A stretch of DNA of 64,000 nucleotides from CAZIRF01 sp964541755 (lineage in GTDB: Bacteria; Spirochaetota; Spirochaetia; Treponematales; Breznakiellaceae): positions 1 through 64,000 of the forward strand of contig CAZIRF010000002.1 of assembly GCA_964541755.1 (NCBI GenBank), written 5' to 3'. Position 1 is the first letter of the stretch. Every line of letters starts with the position of its first letter. The notes beneath the pieces are model-generated. The model was not told where the DNA came from. It saw only the letters and a list, made by a program, of their open reading frames with translations, and did not search any database. Both the position numbers and the translations under genes were made by a program. Shown here piece by piece: positions 1 to 7,612 of the stretch.

Positions 1-9
1 AGGATTGCC

Positions 10-1593
10 TCAATTTTCGCCACCTGCAGGCTTCTGGTTACTAACCTTTGTCAGCCCCAATTTCTTCATTCGGCTCTGCAGAGTGCTCGGTTTTAACCCC
101 AGCAGTACCGCAGCCCCGTCGGAACCATAAATCTTGCCATCCGATTTCTCAAGCGCAATGCGAATATGCCTTCGCTGAACCTCATCAAGCTCAAGTATTT
201 GATCTCTTTTATTCTCATTGCTGCCCGTGCCCCCCAAGTTTGCCACTTCGCTCACAAATTTGGAGTCGGTCTCATTACAGTTTGTGCCTGCCTTTTCACT
301 CCCACCAAGCTCCAGGGCAGTGATGACTCCACCGCGCGCCAGAATAGCGGCACGCTCAATGGCATTGCGAAGTTCACGAACATTCCCTGGCCACATGCGT
401 TCAAGGAGTATTTCCAAGGCCGACCCGTCAAATGACAGAGCAGTCCAAGCAGCCCGCTCACGAAGGCGCGATAGAAAATGTTCTGCAAGAAGAAGGACAT
501 CATCACCCCGCTCACGTAACGGCGGCAATTCGAGGGGAAACACAGACAGCCGATACCAAAGATCCTCACGAAAGCGCCCGCTTTTCACCGCTTCAATAAG
601 ATTGACATTGGTCGCGGCAATGAAGCGGATGTTGACGTTCACACTCCGTTCCCCACCAACGCGCTCAAAAATGCCTTCTTGCAGAGCTCGCAACAATTTT
701 GGTTGAATTTCCAGGGGCAGCTCTCCCAATTCATCAAGGAAGAGAGTCCCGCCATCGGCGAGCTCAAAACGCCCCCGCCTGAGTGTTTGAGCCCCGGTGA
801 AAGACCCCTTTTCATGCCCGAAGAGCTCGCTTTCGGCCAAAGAGGGTGAAAGTGCCGAGCAATTCAGGGCCACAAAGGGGCCGGTTGAGCGATCGGACAA
901 GCGGTGAATGGCCCTGGCAACCTCTTCCTTTCCGGTTCCGGTTTCACCATTGATGAGCACGGGCGCAGACGAGGCGGCCACCAACTTGATGGAATCGAGA
1001 ACGGCCATCCATGGCGTGGACGTCCCCACAAGCGAGCGAAATGCGTCGGACTCGGTGGAAAGTAGGCGATTGCGCTCCCCGAGAAGCGCCCGGTTAACCT
1101 CGCTCAAATTGCGCGTTCGCTCGCTCTGCAAGAGGGCTATGGCTATCAGCCTTGATATTACCCGAATAAAAGAGAGGATTTGTGGTGAAAACACCCCGCA
1201 GCTGCGGTGGTCCAGGGTGAGGAGGCCTATGGTCTTCCCGTCCACGACCAAGGGCGCCACCATGCAGGAGTGATTGTCAGGCAGATCAAGAACCTCTTCC
1301 CAGGCATCCTCGTGGGCTTCATCTTCCCGAAAAAGGTAGGGCTCTCCCCCCGCGAGAATACCGGCAATATCCGGCCTGCGCGAAAGCGATATCGAGTAAT
1401 CCCGCAAAGCCGGTACCCGCAGGGGCCCTGTCGCTGTATGCACACGCAGGGTGTCCTCGCCGTCATAGCCCAAAACGACAGCCAGCTCGTAATCCACCAA
1501 CTCGTGGAGAGCCTCAAGGACGATGCCCATGGTGCGTTCGGGGGCGAGGGCCGCCATGGCAGAAAGGGAAAAATTCGGCTGATGGGTATCCAT
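10..1593 (-). CDS. NorR-like sigma54-dependent transcriptional activator (GAF-AAA+-HTH)
   Basis: Enhancer-binding activator of RNA polymerase-sigma54. In order: a GAF sensor domain (about 20-165), an AAA+ domain with Walker A GETGTGKE (216-223) and the sigma54-contacting loop GSFTGA (263-268), and a C-terminal Fis-type helix-turn-helix (about 485-520, LLGLKPSTLQSRMKKLGL). Its 527 residues match NorR-type regulators (about 500). It diverges from a peroxiredoxin gene; three palindromes and a -24/-12 promoter fill the gap, so that gene is the obvious target. The first palindrome lies 13 bp from this start codon, so self-regulation is likely. The signal is inferred: NorR senses nitric oxide, but the target here suggests oxidants. 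A 25-bp dispersed repeat covers its last codons. Confidence 0.9.
   Translation of the reverse strand: MDTHQPNFSLSAMAALAPERTMGIVLEALHELVDYELAVVLGYDGEDTLRVHTATGPLRVPALRDYSISLSRRPDIAGILAGGEPYLFREDEAHEDAWEEVLDLPDNHSCMVAPLVVDGKTIGLLTLDHRSCGVFSPQILSFIRVISRLIAIALLQSERTRNLSEVNRALLGERNRLLSTESDAFRSLVGTSTPWMAVLDSIKLVAASSAPVLINGETGTGKEEVARAIHRLSDRSTGPFVALNCSALSPSLAESELFGHEKGSFTGAQTLRRGRFELADGGTLFLDELGELPLEIQPKLLRALQEGIFERVGGERSVNVNIRFIAATNVNLIEAVKSGRFREDLWYRLSVFPLELPPLRERGDDVLLLAEHFLSRLRERAAWTALSFDGSALEILLERMWPGNVRELRNAIERAAILARGGVITALELGGSEKAGTNCNETDSKFVSEVANLGGTGSNENKRDQILELDEVQRRHIRIALEKSDGKIYGSDGAAVLLGLKPSTLQSRMKKLGLTKVSNQKPAGGEN
21..45 (+). repeat. 25-bp dispersed repeat, copy 1
   Basis: Copy of a repeat reading TAACTGCAGGCTTC, one variable base, then GGTTACTAAC. 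This copy starts CACCTG instead of TAACTG and lies inside the last codons of the NorR-like gene. The other copies are at 2602-2626 (inverted), 2716-2740 and 3438-3462. Confidence 0.75.
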
Positions 1594-1606
1594 AGCCTGA
1601 TACTAT

Positions 1607-1682
1607 CACCGATATTTCGGTGTTACAAGCTTACCACCGATATATCAGTGCATAGCAACTCAATAACACCGATATACCGGTG
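1607..1682. promoter_or_regulatory. three 16-bp palindromic activator sites
   Basis: Three near-identical dyads of the form CACCGATATNNCNGTG at 1607-1622, 1635-1650 and 1667-1682, spaced 28 and 32 bp start to start. The third is centred about 100 bp upstream of the -24 element of the peroxiredoxin promoter, a normal position for sigma54 enhancers. Three sites in tandem is also the arrangement described for E. coli NorR at norVW. Binding by the adjacent regulator is inferred from position and symmetry. The 304-bp gap 1594-1897 holds these sites, the sigma54 promoter and a short leader. Confidence 0.8.
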
Positions 1683-1773
1683 TATTTCCCAAGAGAACAC
1701 CCAGCGATGCCTGATGGAGAAGCCGAGGAGGCCCTCCACCCATAGCTTGAGGGCCCGGAGTCAACTATCAGAC

Positions 1774-1790
1774 TTGGCACGCTATTTGCT
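1774..1790 (+). promoter_or_regulatory. sigma54 (-24/-12) promoter of the peroxiredoxin gene
   Basis: TTGGCACGCTATTTGCT matches the consensus TGGCACRNNNNTTGCW at every defined position, with GG at 1776-1777 and GC at 1788-1789. Transcription should start near 1800, giving a leader of about 100 nt before the ATG at 1898. It is the only sigma54-type promoter I noticed in the window. Confidence 0.88.
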
Positions 1791-1897
1791 TAAAGATGAA
1801 TAAAGGATTGTTGTTTGCAATTTCAAACAACAAGTATCACACTGAATCATGTGGCTCCATCCCGGAAGCCACAGATCAAACGTACAAGGAGTGAATT

Positions 1898-2602
1898 ATG
1901 GAAGAAACTGTCGTCAGCCTGCCCCGCATCGGAGAGAAGGTCCCCTCGTTCAAGGCGGTTACCACCCAGGGTGATATCGATTTTCCCAAGCAATATGAGG
2001 GTTCATGGGTCATCCTCTTTTCCCACCCGGCCGACTTCACTCCGGTGTGCTCATCCGAATTCATGACCTTCGCCTCCATGGAAAAGCAGTTCAATGAACT
2101 CAACTGCAAGCTCGTGGGCCTTTCGGTAGATGGTCTTTACAGCCACATCGCATGGCTGCGAACCCTCAAGGAGAAGATCGAGTACCGCGGCATGAAGAAT
2201 GTCGAGGTCACCTTCCCGCTTATCGAAGACATCACCATGGAGGTTGCGAAGAAATACGGCATGATCCAACCGGGCGAGAGCAACACCAAGGCGGTACGGG
2301 CAGTATTCGTCATCGACCCCAAGGGAATTCTGCGCACCATGCTATACTATCCACTCTCTCTGGGCCGCAATTTTGATGAAATCTACCGTATTGTAGTCGC
2401 TCTCAAGACCGCCGACGCATTCAATGTCGCAACCCCGGCCGACTGGCGCCCCGGAGACGATGTAATTGTCCCCACTGCCGGTTCATGTGGTACCGCCAAA
2501 GAGCGCATGGAGAGCAAGGATCCGGATGTCACTTGCTACGATTGGTTCTTCTGCACCAAGAAATTGGACAAGGACAAGGTTCTCAACGCGGTCAAGAAAT
2601 AG
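1898..2602 (+). CDS. Prx6-type peroxiredoxin
   Basis: Thiol peroxidase that reduces hydrogen peroxide and organic peroxides in the cytoplasm. The peroxidatic cysteine is C51 in HPADFTPVCSSEF, the Prx6-subfamily signature. The C-terminal extension carries two further cysteines in CYDWFFC (about 213 and 219), as in archaeal thioredoxin peroxidases of the Aeropyrum type, where they take part in resolution. At 234 aa the length is normal. A strong ribosome site, AAGGAG, precedes the ATG. It is driven by the sigma54 promoter at 1774-1790 and is monocistronic, ending before a bidirectional terminator. A 25-bp repeat begins at its stop codon. Confidence 0.93.
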   Translation: MEETVVSLPRIGEKVPSFKAVTTQGDIDFPKQYEGSWVILFSHPADFTPVCSSEFMTFASMEKQFNELNCKLVGLSVDGLYSHIAWLRTLKEKIEYRGMKNVEVTFPLIEDITMEVAKKYGMIQPGESNTKAVRAVFVIDPKGILRTMLYYPLSLGRNFDEIYRIVVALKTADAFNVATPADWRPGDDVIVPTAGSCGTAKERMESKDPDVTCYDWFFCTKKLDKDKVLNAVKK

Positions 2603-2626
2603 TTAGTAACAGGAAGCCTGCAGTTA
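2602..2626 (-). repeat. 25-bp dispersed repeat, copy 2 (inverted)
   Basis: On the minus strand this reads TAACTGCAGGCTTC, C, TGTTACTAAC. It begins at the last base of the peroxiredoxin stop codon. Together with copy 3 at 2716-2740 it forms imperfect terminal inverted repeats around a 139-bp segment (2602-2740), an arrangement like a small non-autonomous element or a long hairpin. Confidence 0.75.
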
Positions 2627-2715
2627 CACGGATTTGGCTCTTGGAACGCTCACAAAAACCCTTTCCGGTATGGTTTCATAACATGGGTAGCGTGGATTTT
2701 CTTGAAAATCTTGGT

Positions 2716-2740
2716 TAACTGCAAGCTTCAGGTTACTAGA
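2716..2740 (+). repeat. 25-bp dispersed repeat, copy 3
   Basis: TAACTGCAAGCTTC, A, GGTTACTAGA; differs from the consensus at three or four positions. It is the right-hand partner of the inverted copy at 2602-2626 and lies 12 bp before the terminator. Confidence 0.7.
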
Positions 2741-2752
2741 TAGAGGTAATTC

Positions 2753-2788
2753 AAAAGGGCCTCCCGGCAGACGCCGGAAGGCCCTTTT
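2753..2788. terminator. bidirectional rho-independent terminator
   Basis: The AAAAGGGCCT arm pairs with AGGCCCTTTT, and an inner CCGGC/GCCGG stem closes over AGAC. There is a T4 tract at the 3' side on both strands. It lies between the convergent peroxiredoxin gene and the small secreted-protein gene, so it can serve both. Confidence 0.88.
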
Positions 2789-2808
2789 CTAAAGACTCAA
2801 ACTATCAA

Positions 2809-3243
2809 TCAGTCCCTGGAACGTCCGCGTCCATCACCGGAGCCGTCACGCATCCCCCGGCCGTATCCGCCAAAATCAGCACCCATTCTCCCCATGCGCT
2901 CAAGATTGTACTCTTTTCCGTTGAAAACGAGTTTCTCGGCACGCAGGAACGCGTACTCGGGGGCCAAGGGGAGAGCGGCAACCTGACCACTAACCTTTAC
3001 CTTGGCGCCTTCCTTGAGCCCATCGACAAAGCCGATAAGATGCTGGAAACCGCGTACATAATAGCTGGCATCCTTGGTCTTGAGGGCGATCATCCCGTTC
3101 ACCACAGCGAGAGTGCCTTCAACTTCGATGGCTTCGCCTTCCTCGCGGCCAAGCCCCATTCCAGAACCGGGGCCGCGCCCCTGCGCGAAAAGGGATCCAA
3201 CAGAGAGAAGAACGATCAATCCGGTCAACATGGCCTTTTTCAT
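2809..3243 (-). CDS. small secreted protein, possible OB-fold-like domain
   Basis: Function unknown. The 144-aa product starts with a typical signal peptide (MKKAMLTGLIVLLSVGSLFA, cleavage before QG). A compact mixed domain follows (IEVEGTLAVVNGMIALKT...AKVKVSGQVAA) whose VEGTL and VKVSGQV strands resemble OB-fold periplasmic proteins. The end is glycine/arginine-rich (about 115-144) and probably disordered. I chose the ATG at 3243 because AAGGAG lies 8 nt upstream; a longer frame to 3315 would put non-signal residues in front of the leader. Monocistronic, ending at the shared terminator. Confidence 0.7.
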   Translation of the reverse strand: MKKAMLTGLIVLLSVGSLFAQGRGPGSGMGLGREEGEAIEVEGTLAVVNGMIALKTKDASYYVRGFQHLIGFVDGLKEGAKVKVSGQVAALPLAPEYAFLRAEKLVFNGKEYNLERMGRMGADFGGYGRGMRDGSGDGRGRSRD

Positions 3244-3437
3244 GGCAATGCTCCTTGCAAACAGTTTCGGGGAAGCCCCCGGTGGTGCGTCCCACAGGGG
3301 GCGCTGCTGCCACAACAGCTATAAAGCAGGAAGCGTGCCAAGTCAGAAACCGGATATAGCGGCCCCAGAGCCCCTCTCAGTTGGCGAAACTGTGCAACAT
3401 GTTCGCAGTAACAGCAGCTTTTGCACAGCCAGGGGCC

Positions 3438-3462
3438 TAACTGCAGGCTTCCGGTTACCAGC
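3438..3462 (+). repeat. 25-bp dispersed repeat, copy 4
   Basis: TAACTGCAGGCTTC, C, GGTTACCAGC. It ends 1 bp from the stop codon of the Lon-like protease on the opposite strand. As with the other copies, it is tied to a gene 3' end. Confidence 0.75.
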
Positions 3463-3463
3463 C

Positions 3464-5845
3464 TCAGGTCTCATACTGATGAATGATCTCCGCCATGGCC
3501 TTGAGCTCCCGATACACCCGCCCATTGAGAGTCTCCGGCGGGAACTGACCATCGGGACCCGGAACACCGGCCGGTTCCCCACAGAGAACTTCAAGGGCCT
3601 CATCTATGGAGTTGACTGCGTAAATGTGGAAACGCCCGGCCGAGACAAGCGACTCGATATGATCGTTGAGTATGAGGTTGGGCAGATTTCGCCGCGGTAT
3701 AATCACCCCCTGCGTACCGGTAAGCCCCTTCTGCTCGCATATCGTGAAAAAACCCTCGATTTTTTCACTGATACCGCCAACCGGTTGAATATCGCCAAAC
3801 TGATTGACGCTCCCGGTAACGGCAAGGTCCTGACGTAATGGAATCCCGGCTATGGCGCTGATGAGGGCACAGAGCTGTACAATGGTCGCGGAATCCCCAT
3901 CGATGGCCGTGTACGACTGCTCGAAACAGAGGCTGGCCGTTATGGATAGCGGAAAATCCCGGGCATAGCGGCTGCGCAGATACCCGGACAAAATGAGGAC
4001 GGCCTTGTCGAAGATCTCGCCGGACAAGCCGGACAAACCCTCAATGTTCATGACGCCGCCATCACCGGGAGCCACCCGGGCACTCACCACAACAGGAATC
4101 CCGAAGGAATAATAGCCGCGATCGAGAACGGCGAGGCCATTCGCCTTGGCAAGGGCAGTGCCCTCGACATCCAAAATAATGTCGCCATCCAATATGCTCT
4201 CGCGAATCTTCTCTTCCGGTTGACTGTGAATGTACGCCCGCATCTCAAGCGCCCTGGCAATGGCTGTTCCATCCAGCGCCTCGCGCTCATCCTGGCTCGC
4301 CCACCAATTGGCTTCCCGCAGAAGGTCGCTGATCAGCGAGAATCGGGTGGTGAGCAGTTGCCGATGCCCGGCGAGCCGCACCCCGTATTCGAGGACGGCC
4401 CGCTCACCATCAGGAGTGAGTGCGCGCAGGCTGTCTTTCTCCACGCTGTGATGAAGAAATTCCACAAAGCGCAACTCGCTCTCGCCCGTTCGCGGCATGG
4501 AGTCGTCGAATTCGGCACACACCTTGAACAGCTTGGGAAATTCCTCATCATGCTGATACAGAAGATCGTAACTCAGCTCCCCGCCAATAAGCACCAGCTT
4601 GAAGTTGACCTCCACCGGAGCCGGCTTGAGTGTTACCGGCGGGGCGAGAGGACCGCTACCCGCAACGATCTCGAGGGTCCCGGTTTGGAGAATGCGTTTG
4701 AGGTAGGGCCAGGCATCCTCATCCTCGACAATATCTTCAACCCGAATAACCAGCACCCCACCCAGGGCACGGAGGATGGCACCCCCACGAATATTGAGGT
4801 ATCCGGGGCTGGAAGGATCCGATCCAGGGTCAATCGACCCGACAAGCTTGGCAAGGGTTGGCCGGTTTTCAAAGACGACCGGTGCCTTGGTCCCCGCCGC
4901 ATGCAAAATATTGACCCCGTATCGAGACAGGGCTGGGGCGCGTTTTCTCCGGCGGTTCTGCTCCGCCTCCAGCCGTTCCCGTGAAAAGAGAAAAAGGTGA
5001 TCCGCAACATCACAGACCAAACTCTCAAGCCATTCATGCACCGCAGAATCCGCAAACTGCGTTTGGAGCCCGGCAGCCTGCGAACGAACCTGCGGCAAGA
5101 GTCCTTCTTTGCGCGCATCATCCACCTTGCGCTCAAGCGAAGCGCGCTCGCGCCGCATGCGAACAAAGAGTTCTTTCATGGAATCCACAAGGACGTAGTA
5201 CGTCTCGCGTAAACTGTTCCACTTGGCCTGCTCGAACGTGCCGTTTGCCACTTTCTCCTGCAGGCTTTCAAAACTGGCGACTTCGCCATCAACCAAGGGC
5301 AAAATATCGGTAGCCGATTGTTCGTCCCCGGCTACTTGAACAATGCGAAAGCCTTCGCCGGCAACCCGCTCCTCGAAAGAGGCGAGTCGGGCATTTTCTT
5401 CCTTTTCCTGTGCGTCCTCCAAATCCTTTTTGACCTTGCGAAACAACTCGCTCGATTCATGGACAGCCACAAGCTCTTTGATATCTTCAATAAAAGAATG
5501 AAGCCCCTTCTTGAAATCCTGAGCCTTTCCCGCCGGAAAATAGAGGGCTATGGGCTCCCACTTGTTGGAAAAATTGTTCACATATACGATATCCCGAAGC
5601 TCTTCCGGCCGTCCTTCCCAGGACTCCAACGCCTTGAGAAGGGCCGTTCGCCGTCCTGTACCGTGTTGTCCCATTATGAATATGTTGTACCCGCGGGAAT
5701 GTATGCCCAACCCCATTGAGAGCGCGGTAAGAGCCCGCATCTGGCCGATAATGGACGCCGAATTCTCGCTGACCCCCGCCGGAATCTCCGGGGGATTCAG
5801 GGTAAAAACCACCTCATCAGCTGCCAATTCATAAGATTTCACCAT
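3464..5845 (-). CDS. Lon-family ATP-dependent protease (AAA_32/LonB-like)
   Basis: Cytoplasmic ATP-dependent serine protease. The N-terminal 90 residues carry a P-loop region (GQHGTGRRT, 59-67), with arginine where Lon has the Walker lysine. A long coiled-coil insertion follows, then the Lon C-terminal proteolytic domain. The Ser-Lys dyad is intact: S652 in DGDSAT and K695 in ISEKIEG. They are 43 residues apart, the same spacing as S679/K722 of E. coli Lon. At 793 aa it fits the LonB-like group that lacks the Lon N-terminal substrate domain. It diverges from the ODP gene with only about 100 bp between them. Substrates are unknown. Confidence 0.88.
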   Translation of the reverse strand: MVKSYELAADEVVFTLNPPEIPAGVSENSASIIGQMRALTALSMGLGIHSRGYNIFIMGQHGTGRRTALLKALESWEGRPEELRDIVYVNNFSNKWEPIALYFPAGKAQDFKKGLHSFIEDIKELVAVHESSELFRKVKKDLEDAQEKEENARLASFEERVAGEGFRIVQVAGDEQSATDILPLVDGEVASFESLQEKVANGTFEQAKWNSLRETYYVLVDSMKELFVRMRRERASLERKVDDARKEGLLPQVRSQAAGLQTQFADSAVHEWLESLVCDVADHLFLFSRERLEAEQNRRRKRAPALSRYGVNILHAAGTKAPVVFENRPTLAKLVGSIDPGSDPSSPGYLNIRGGAILRALGGVLVIRVEDIVEDEDAWPYLKRILQTGTLEIVAGSGPLAPPVTLKPAPVEVNFKLVLIGGELSYDLLYQHDEEFPKLFKVCAEFDDSMPRTGESELRFVEFLHHSVEKDSLRALTPDGERAVLEYGVRLAGHRQLLTTRFSLISDLLREANWWASQDEREALDGTAIARALEMRAYIHSQPEEKIRESILDGDIILDVEGTALAKANGLAVLDRGYYSFGIPVVVSARVAPGDGGVMNIEGLSGLSGEIFDKAVLILSGYLRSRYARDFPLSITASLCFEQSYTAIDGDSATIVQLCALISAIAGIPLRQDLAVTGSVNQFGDIQPVGGISEKIEGFFTICEQKGLTGTQGVIIPRRNLPNLILNDHIESLVSAGRFHIYAVNSIDEALEVLCGEPAGVPGPDGQFPPETLNGRVYRELKAMAEIIHQYET

Positions 5846-5944
5846 ACGCAGTACTCCTTAATGGCACTTATGCTTTATAGTATACAATACAACTCGGCAT
5901 TACGGGGTATCCCCGTCGACCCAGACCAATCGTGGAGGTTCAGT

Positions 5945-6730
5945 ATGATAGCAAAAGAAGAAATTAACGGTCGTATCCTCTACAAGGACGATGACCATCA
6001 ATTCATATGGCTCGGGGCAGATCCCGAATCATCCTCCGGCGTCGTACAGACCAACCAATACCTCATCATCGACAAGGGACGCGGCATCCTCATGGATCCG
6101 GGGGGCATACACCTGTTCGCCCGCGCAGTCGCCGTCGTTTCCCGCTATATTGATCTCGACAAGGTCGACACCATCTTCTTCTCCCATCAGGACCCGGACG
6201 TTTCCTCCGGCATCGCCCTGTGGCTTGGCGTCACCAAGGCAAAAATATACATCAGCTCCCTGTGGCTTCGCTTTTTACCGCACTTCGGGCTTGTAGACCA
6301 GAGCCGTATCGTGGGTATTGAAGATTCAGGCCCCACCATATCACTCGCATCCGGCGCCATCCTGCGCTTCGTCCCCGCCCACTTCCTCCATTCCTGCGGC
6401 CAGTTCAATCTCTTCGACGAGCGATCGGGTATACTCTTCTCCGGTGATATTGGCGCGGCGGTCCTTCCCCAAGGCCAAGAGACCGTCTTTATCGAGGACT
6501 TCGAAAAAACCCGCCCCTATATTGAACCCTTCCACCAGCGCTACATGGCCTCCAACAAGCTCGCCGCCCGCTGGTGCGAAGAGGTGCGGAAACTAGCTCC
6601 CAAAATGATGGCCCCACAGCACGGGGCTGTCTACGACCAAAAAAGCTTGGGTCAGTTCCTGTCCTGGTTCTCACAACTCCAGTGCGGCCAAGACCTCATC
6701 GACTCACTCTACAGAATTGGGGGCAGGTGA
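5945..6730 (+). CDS. oxygen-binding di-iron protein (ODP), metallo-beta-lactamase fold
   Basis: Soluble sensor of the flavodiiron/MBL fold, without a flavodoxin domain (261 aa). The HxHxDH motif is altered to SHQDPDVSSG; further likely metal ligands are in HFLHSCGQFN, SGDIGA and PQHGAVY. This pattern and size match T. denticola ODP, which binds Fe(II) and oxygen and controls chemotaxis through a linked receptor. The next gene, overlapping by one base (TGATG), is a soluble chemoreceptor, the same pairing as in T. denticola. ATG 5945 is preferred because GGAGG lies 7 nt upstream; an in-frame start at 5861 lacks a ribosome site. The oxygen-sensing role is inferred from the homologue. Confidence 0.88.
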   Translation: MIAKEEINGRILYKDDDHQFIWLGADPESSSGVVQTNQYLIIDKGRGILMDPGGIHLFARAVAVVSRYIDLDKVDTIFFSHQDPDVSSGIALWLGVTKAKIYISSLWLRFLPHFGLVDQSRIVGIEDSGPTISLASGAILRFVPAHFLHSCGQFNLFDERSGILFSGDIGAAVLPQGQETVFIEDFEKTRPYIEPFHQRYMASNKLAARWCEEVRKLAPKMMAPQHGAVYDQKSLGQFLSWFSQLQCGQDLIDSLYRIGGR

Positions 6731-7593
6731 TGGCAGAAGACCATGTCTCAATGGCATCCCATGGCAAGACGGTACGGGCCTTCGTAAAGGGATACAATAA
6801 AAGCGTCGTTCTCAACTCGCTCACGCGCGAATCGATGGGCATTATCGCCTACAGCCTCGATACCATCGGCGAGAGCCTCTCCGCCATCGTCGCCGCTTTC
6901 GAGGAAATGCGTGCTACCAGCGAGGCCACCGCCGCCAACACCGGCCAGATTGACGGGATGATGGACAGGATCGTCCAGGACAACCAGACAACCGGCGAGG
7001 ACATAGAACTTCGCATGAAAGACCTCGAAGCCGCAAACGAGGGCTCCGTGCGCCTCAGTGACCTTTTCGGCGGCCTTGCAGACAAAGCGCGCAAAATCGA
7101 AACCCTCACCGGCTCGATCAGAGACGTTTCAGACCGCACCAACATCCTTGCCATCAACGCCTCGATCGAAGCCGCCCGCGCAGGGAGCGTAGGCAAAGGC
7201 TTTCGCATTATCGCAAATGAAGTGCGCACCCTCGCCGGCCAGACCAACGACTTTGCCCAGAACATAGAAGGTTCCATTGCCGAATTCGACGCAATGGTCA
7301 AGGACATATCGACAGAGCTCTACCGCTTTACCGACCTCCTCAAGACCTTCCGCGAATCCTTCGGTAAGGTTCTGGATTCCTTTGCGGGCAATGCCCGCTC
7401 GATAGACGAGGCCGGCCGCTTTTTGGGGGGCATCGCCGCCTCGACAAAAGAGGAGTCACAGGCCCTCAATGCCGGCCTCGATTCGCTTGAGGGAATATCC
7501 GGCTCGCTCAAAGACACCCGTGTGGTCATCGCTGCCCTCATGAAGTCCTACAGCGCCCTTGATACCTTGATGGACAAGGAGGAGCTACGCTGA
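6730..7593 (+). CDS. soluble methyl-accepting chemotaxis protein, ODP partner
   Basis: Cytoplasmic chemoreceptor of 287 aa with no membrane segment and no sensor domain of its own. The conserved hairpin tip reads DRTNILAINASIEAARAG (about 140-157), followed by GKGFRIIANEVRTLAGQT, the standard CheA/CheW-binding signature. Long helices with heptads flank it. The start codon overlaps the ODP stop, so the two are translationally coupled. The receptor presumably takes its signal from the di-iron protein and passes it to CheA. No CheA with a CheW domain is encoded in this window. Confidence 0.9.
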   Translation: MAEDHVSMASHGKTVRAFVKGYNKSVVLNSLTRESMGIIAYSLDTIGESLSAIVAAFEEMRATSEATAANTGQIDGMMDRIVQDNQTTGEDIELRMKDLEAANEGSVRLSDLFGGLADKARKIETLTGSIRDVSDRTNILAINASIEAARAGSVGKGFRIIANEVRTLAGQTNDFAQNIEGSIAEFDAMVKDISTELYRFTDLLKTFRESFGKVLDSFAGNARSIDEAGRFLGGIAASTKEESQALNAGLDSLEGISGSLKDTRVVIAALMKSYSALDTLMDKEELR

Positions 7594-7612
7594 TACAGTC
7601 ACTGCAATAACC

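Noticed and set aside
5861..5944. Earlier start for the ODP gene at 5861
   Set aside because: No ribosome site, and the extra residues do not resemble ODP; GGAGG precedes ATG 5945.
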